A stretch of 64,000 nt of DNA from JBBQFI01 sp038237805 (lineage in GTDB: Bacteria; Verrucomicrobiota; Verrucomicrobiia; Chthoniobacterales; UBA10450). Positions within the stretch are counted from its first letter, which is position 1, and each line of letters opens with the position of its first letter. Below the pieces are notes generated by a model. It saw nothing but the letters and a program-made list of their open reading frames with translations, searched no databases and was not told the DNA's origin. The stretch spans positions 62,001 through 126,000 of the forward strand of contig JBBRYI010000006.1 in assembly GCA_038237805.1 (NCBI GenBank), given 5' to 3'. Positions 62,073 through 64,000 of this stretch are shown one piece after another. Both the position numbers and the translations under genes were made by a program.

Positions 62073-62636
62073 TCATTTCGTTTCGACAAGGCGTAGTCGA
62101 AAACGCGCGTCGAAATTCCCGCGATTATGGGCGCGGCAGCAGGCGAGGCATGCCACCGGTCGCCGGATGCGATGCACGCGCGCGAAGGAATCTCGGCAAT
62201 TCGGGCATTTGTAAAGGAAACGTCGTGCGCGCCGCGCCACCGGAAAGGGCAGGGTATGGCAGCGCGCTTCGCCGGCGATACCGAGATCGCGACAAGCTGT
62301 GCGCCATTCCGTGCCGTGCGGCGCAATGCGGCGGCGTCCCGCGCGTGCTTGTGCAAGCAGATGTGAGAGCTCATGCCGCAATGTCTGCTCAACTTCGCTT
62401 GCGCTGTGTTCGCGCAGCCGTGGATTCAGTGAGATCAAGGCGTGCCGCCAGTCGGCGCGGCCCGCGCCACTGCGCATGCGTCCGTTCCATTCCACACGAA
62501 TTTTTTTGGCAAGACTCGGCGCCCCTAACGAACAAAGAATTCGCTGTGCTCTTTCTTCGAGTGCTAAATCGCGGCCTGCCCGCGCGCTCTTTTCCGGCAC
62601 CGAAAATTTGAATTCAAGCTGGTCAACCAACAGCAT
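62073..62636 (-). CDS. SprT-like zinc metalloprotease domain protein
   Basis: 187 residues. HELSHLLAQA and APHGTEWR give the HExxH-plus-His zinc site of the SprT/DUF45 family, followed by a zinc ribbon (YKCPNC, CLACC). Possible role in DNA-protein crosslink repair by analogy with SPRTN; unproven. ATG 62636 overlaps the desulfurase stop by 14 bp, so the two are coupled. Longer upstream frame rejected as desulfurase shadow. Confidence 0.85.
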   Translation of the reverse strand: MLLVDQLEFKFSVPEKSARAGRDLALEERAQRILCSLGAPSLAKKIRVEWNGRMRSGAGRADWRHALISLNPRLREHSASEVEQTLRHELSHLLAQARAGRRRIAPHGTEWRTACRDLGIAGEARCHTLPFPVARRARRFLYKCPNCRDSFARVHRIRRPVACLACCRAHNRGNFDARFRLRLVETK

Positions 62637-63792
62637 AAGCCGCGGCCGCTGAACTCGATTTTGCGCGCGCCAGTCGCTCCATGATTCGCCCGATTGCCTT
62701 CCCGGTCTGATCGATCTCACGCTGATCGGTATTTTTGCCTAACGAGAAGCGAATGGCCGAACTCGCGCGTTCCTTTGATAAACCCATGCCTAGTAAGACA
62801 TGCGAAGCGACAACGGAACCGACCATGCAGGCTGATCCGCTGGACGCGCAGACGCCTTCCAAATCCAGGGCCATAAGCAGAGTCTCCGAACTGAAACCAG
62901 GGAAGCTGACGTTCAAGGAGTTGGCGAGAACGTGCTCGCTGTCTCCATTTCTTATTGCGGCCGGGACGGCGGCCGCAATTTGCTTCCACAGTTCGTCGCG
63001 CATTTTTTTCTGACGCTCCTGTTCCTGCTCTCTATCATTCAGGACAAACTCCGCGGCAGCCGCCATCCCGGCGATCGCGGCAACGTTTTCAGTTCCTGGT
63101 CGTCGCTCATTTTCATGCGAACCGCCAAAGTGAATACGTTCGATCGAAATGCCCCCGCGCAAATAGAGAATGCCCGCACCCTTTGGTCCGTAAAATTTAT
63201 GCGCGGCGAAACTGGCGGCATCGATAGTTGAAAGATCGCAGTGCAACTTTCCGAAGGCCTGCACGAAATCGCTGTGCAATAAAACGCCACGTTCCCGGCA
63301 GCAACGTGAAATTTCCGCCATCGATTGCACGACGCCGGTTTCGTTGTTCGCCAGCATTACCGAAACGAGGGTCGTGTCCGGACGAATCGCATTCTCCAAT
63401 TGCGCCGGATCGATTTCCCCGCCGTTGTCAGCCGCTAGCCAGGTGACCTCGAAGTTTTCGCGCTTCTCCAAATGTTCGAATGCATGCAGCACGGCATGAT
63501 GTTCCGTCCTCGAGCATACGAGATGACGTCCGCGATGCGCGTGGCTGCGGGCCAATCCTAAGACGGCGAGATTGTTCGATTCCGTGCCGCCACCGGTGAA
63601 AATCAACTCGTTAGGCCGGACGTGCAAGAGCGATGCAAGCCGATCGCGGGCATCGTCCACGGCTGCGCGGGCTTCACGCCCGGCCGCATGCACGCTCGAA
63701 GGATTTCCGAAATGCCGCTCCAGATATGGCTGCATCGCCTCCAGCGCTGGCGCGCACAATGGCGTGGTCGCGTTATAGTCGAGATAGATCAC
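62623..63792 (-). CDS. Cysteine desulfurase (NifS/IscS type)
   Basis: PLP enzyme that takes sulfur from cysteine for Fe-S clusters and tRNA thiolation. 389 residues. YLDYNATTPL start, TGGGTESNNLAVLG, RTEHHAVL, MLANNETGVVQ, PLP-lysine in FAAHKFYGPKGAG, RRPGTENVAAIAG, and catalytic Cys in CASSGSACMVG. ATG 63792 overlaps the cysE-like stop by 4 bp, linking cysteine synthesis and use. Confidence 0.94.
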   Translation of the reverse strand: MIYLDYNATTPLCAPALEAMQPYLERHFGNPSSVHAAGREARAAVDDARDRLASLLHVRPNELIFTGGGTESNNLAVLGLARSHAHRGRHLVCSRTEHHAVLHAFEHLEKRENFEVTWLAADNGGEIDPAQLENAIRPDTTLVSVMLANNETGVVQSMAEISRCCRERGVLLHSDFVQAFGKLHCDLSTIDAASFAAHKFYGPKGAGILYLRGGISIERIHFGGSHENERRPGTENVAAIAGMAAAAEFVLNDREQEQERQKKMRDELWKQIAAAVPAAIRNGDSEHVLANSLNVSFPGFSSETLLMALDLEGVCASSGSACMVGSVVASHVLLGMGLSKERASSAIRFSLGKNTDQREIDQTGKAIGRIMERLARAKSSSAAAAYAVG

Positions 63793-64000
63793 GGGAAACT
63801 CGTCCCATCGCGCGGACGTTTCTGCACGACCTGCAACTGCTTGGCCTCGTAAAAAACAAGCGAGTTCGGCGGGACGCTGCTCGTGAGAAAAACGTTGCCG
63901 CCGATCGTGCTGTTAGCGCCGATCACCGTCTCTCCGCCGAGGACGGTGGAGTTTGGATAAATCGTGACGTTGTCTTCCACCGTCGGGTGACGTTTGCCGC
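63789..64000 (-). CDS. cysE: Serine O-acetyltransferase, C-terminal part
   Basis: Left-handed beta-helix end of a serine acetyltransferase (first step of cysteine synthesis). The visible about 70 residues read GKRHPTVEDNVTIYPNSTVL, GGETVIGANSTIGGNVFLTS, SVPPNSLVFYEAKQLQ, the EpsC-type pattern, with hexapeptide repeats. The gene starts beyond the right edge. The stop overlaps the desulfurase start. Confidence 0.85.
   Translation of the reverse strand, partial: GKRHPTVEDNVTIYPNSTVLGGETVIGANSTIGGNVFLTSSVPPNSLVFYEAKQLQVVQKRPRDGTSFP

Larger units (their letters stand above)
1744..63616. repeat. Dispersed decamer CTCGTTAGGC / GCCTAACGAG (window-wide motif)
   Basis: Exact decamers start at 4265, 6199, 7084, 8095, 9541, 10844, 13620, 14315, 18038, 18612, 33668, 36040, 41786, 51012, 52902, 54349, 55162, 58458, 62737 and 63607 (20, counted by eye). 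The core octamer TCGTTAGG/CCTAACGA occurs 17 more times, near 1744, 3136, 4747, 17280, 18819, 27830, 33719, 33824, 34753, 38149, 40299, 41456, 50587, 54710, 55520, 59859 and 62524. Nearly all lie inside genes, in both orientations. None is seen at about 18830-27830 or 41796-50586. Confidence 0.9.

Noticed and set aside
61436..62392. Minus-strand open frame of about 318 codons
   Set aside because: It is a shifted-frame shadow of the matrixin-like and SprT-like genes, Arg/Ser-rich and without motifs.
1744..63616. Decamer enrichment as codon or amino-acid bias
   Set aside because: Copies fall in different frames and both strands, and some lie at gene ends or in the insertion sequence.

Overview
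The window looks like chromosomal DNA from a soil-type Verrucomicrobiota bacterium, probably near Chthoniobacterales/Spartobacteria. This is inferred from the gene mix: a dedicated glutaminyl-tRNA synthetase, a PEP-CTERM protein, ECF sigma/TPR-kinase pairs, a secreted RHS protein with a dockerin-like segment, and a metzincin carrying the repeat domain common in this phylum. No rRNA, tRNA or CRISPR array was seen.

Layout. 1-1.5 kb: RND-pump adaptor and its TetR regulator, with an 18-bp palindromic operator. 1.6-15.9 kb: housekeeping genes (tilS, gltX, glnS, aroE, proC, nadA), a CHASE2-like membrane protein, an M19 dipeptidase, a broken four-helix-bundle (S23-like) element between purine/pyrimidine-biased repeats, a beta-CASP metallohydrolase, xth and a DCC-lipase-maturation-factor fusion. 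15.9-22.4 kb: a PEP-CTERM protein and two consecutive ECF-sigma/TPR-receptor pairs; the second receptor has lost its kinase domain. 22.4-27 kb: infA, a yqjD-yqjE-yqjK-like trio, two pilT-type ATPases and an HNH endonuclease. 27-39.8 kb (minus strand): a respiratory complex I operon, nuoD-(two BamE-like lipoproteins)-nuoEF-G-H-I-J-K-L-M-N, with nuoA, B and C absent. 40-42.2 kb: fabD, a YqeY protein and ispD. 42.3-51 kb: an RHS island with one full gene, a tandem displaced tip ending in a phospholipase A2-like domain, candidate immunity genes, and a third tip broken by a degraded IS3-family element. 51-64 kb: heptosyltransferase-like and phosphoesterase genes, an ABC exporter, acylphosphatase, a three-gene operon of secreted proteins of unknown role, eno, a DivIC-like gene, prfB with its +1 frameshift, a matrixin-like protease, a SprT-like protease, a cysteine desulfurase and the end of cysE.

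Two window-wide patterns stand out. (1) The decamer CTCGTTAGGC/GCCTAACGAG occurs 20 times exactly, and its core octamer 17 more times, where about 0.1 decamer copies are expected by chance. Copies are nearly all inside genes, in both orientations, and absent from the RHS island. (2) At least three families of intergenic palindromic repeats occur. Some supply the stop codon of the preceding gene, and one half-copy has become part of a protein. The undescribed-system candidates I would look at first are the decamer network, the RHS tip array with its inserted cohesin/dockerin-like segment, and the kinase-less sigma-factor partner.
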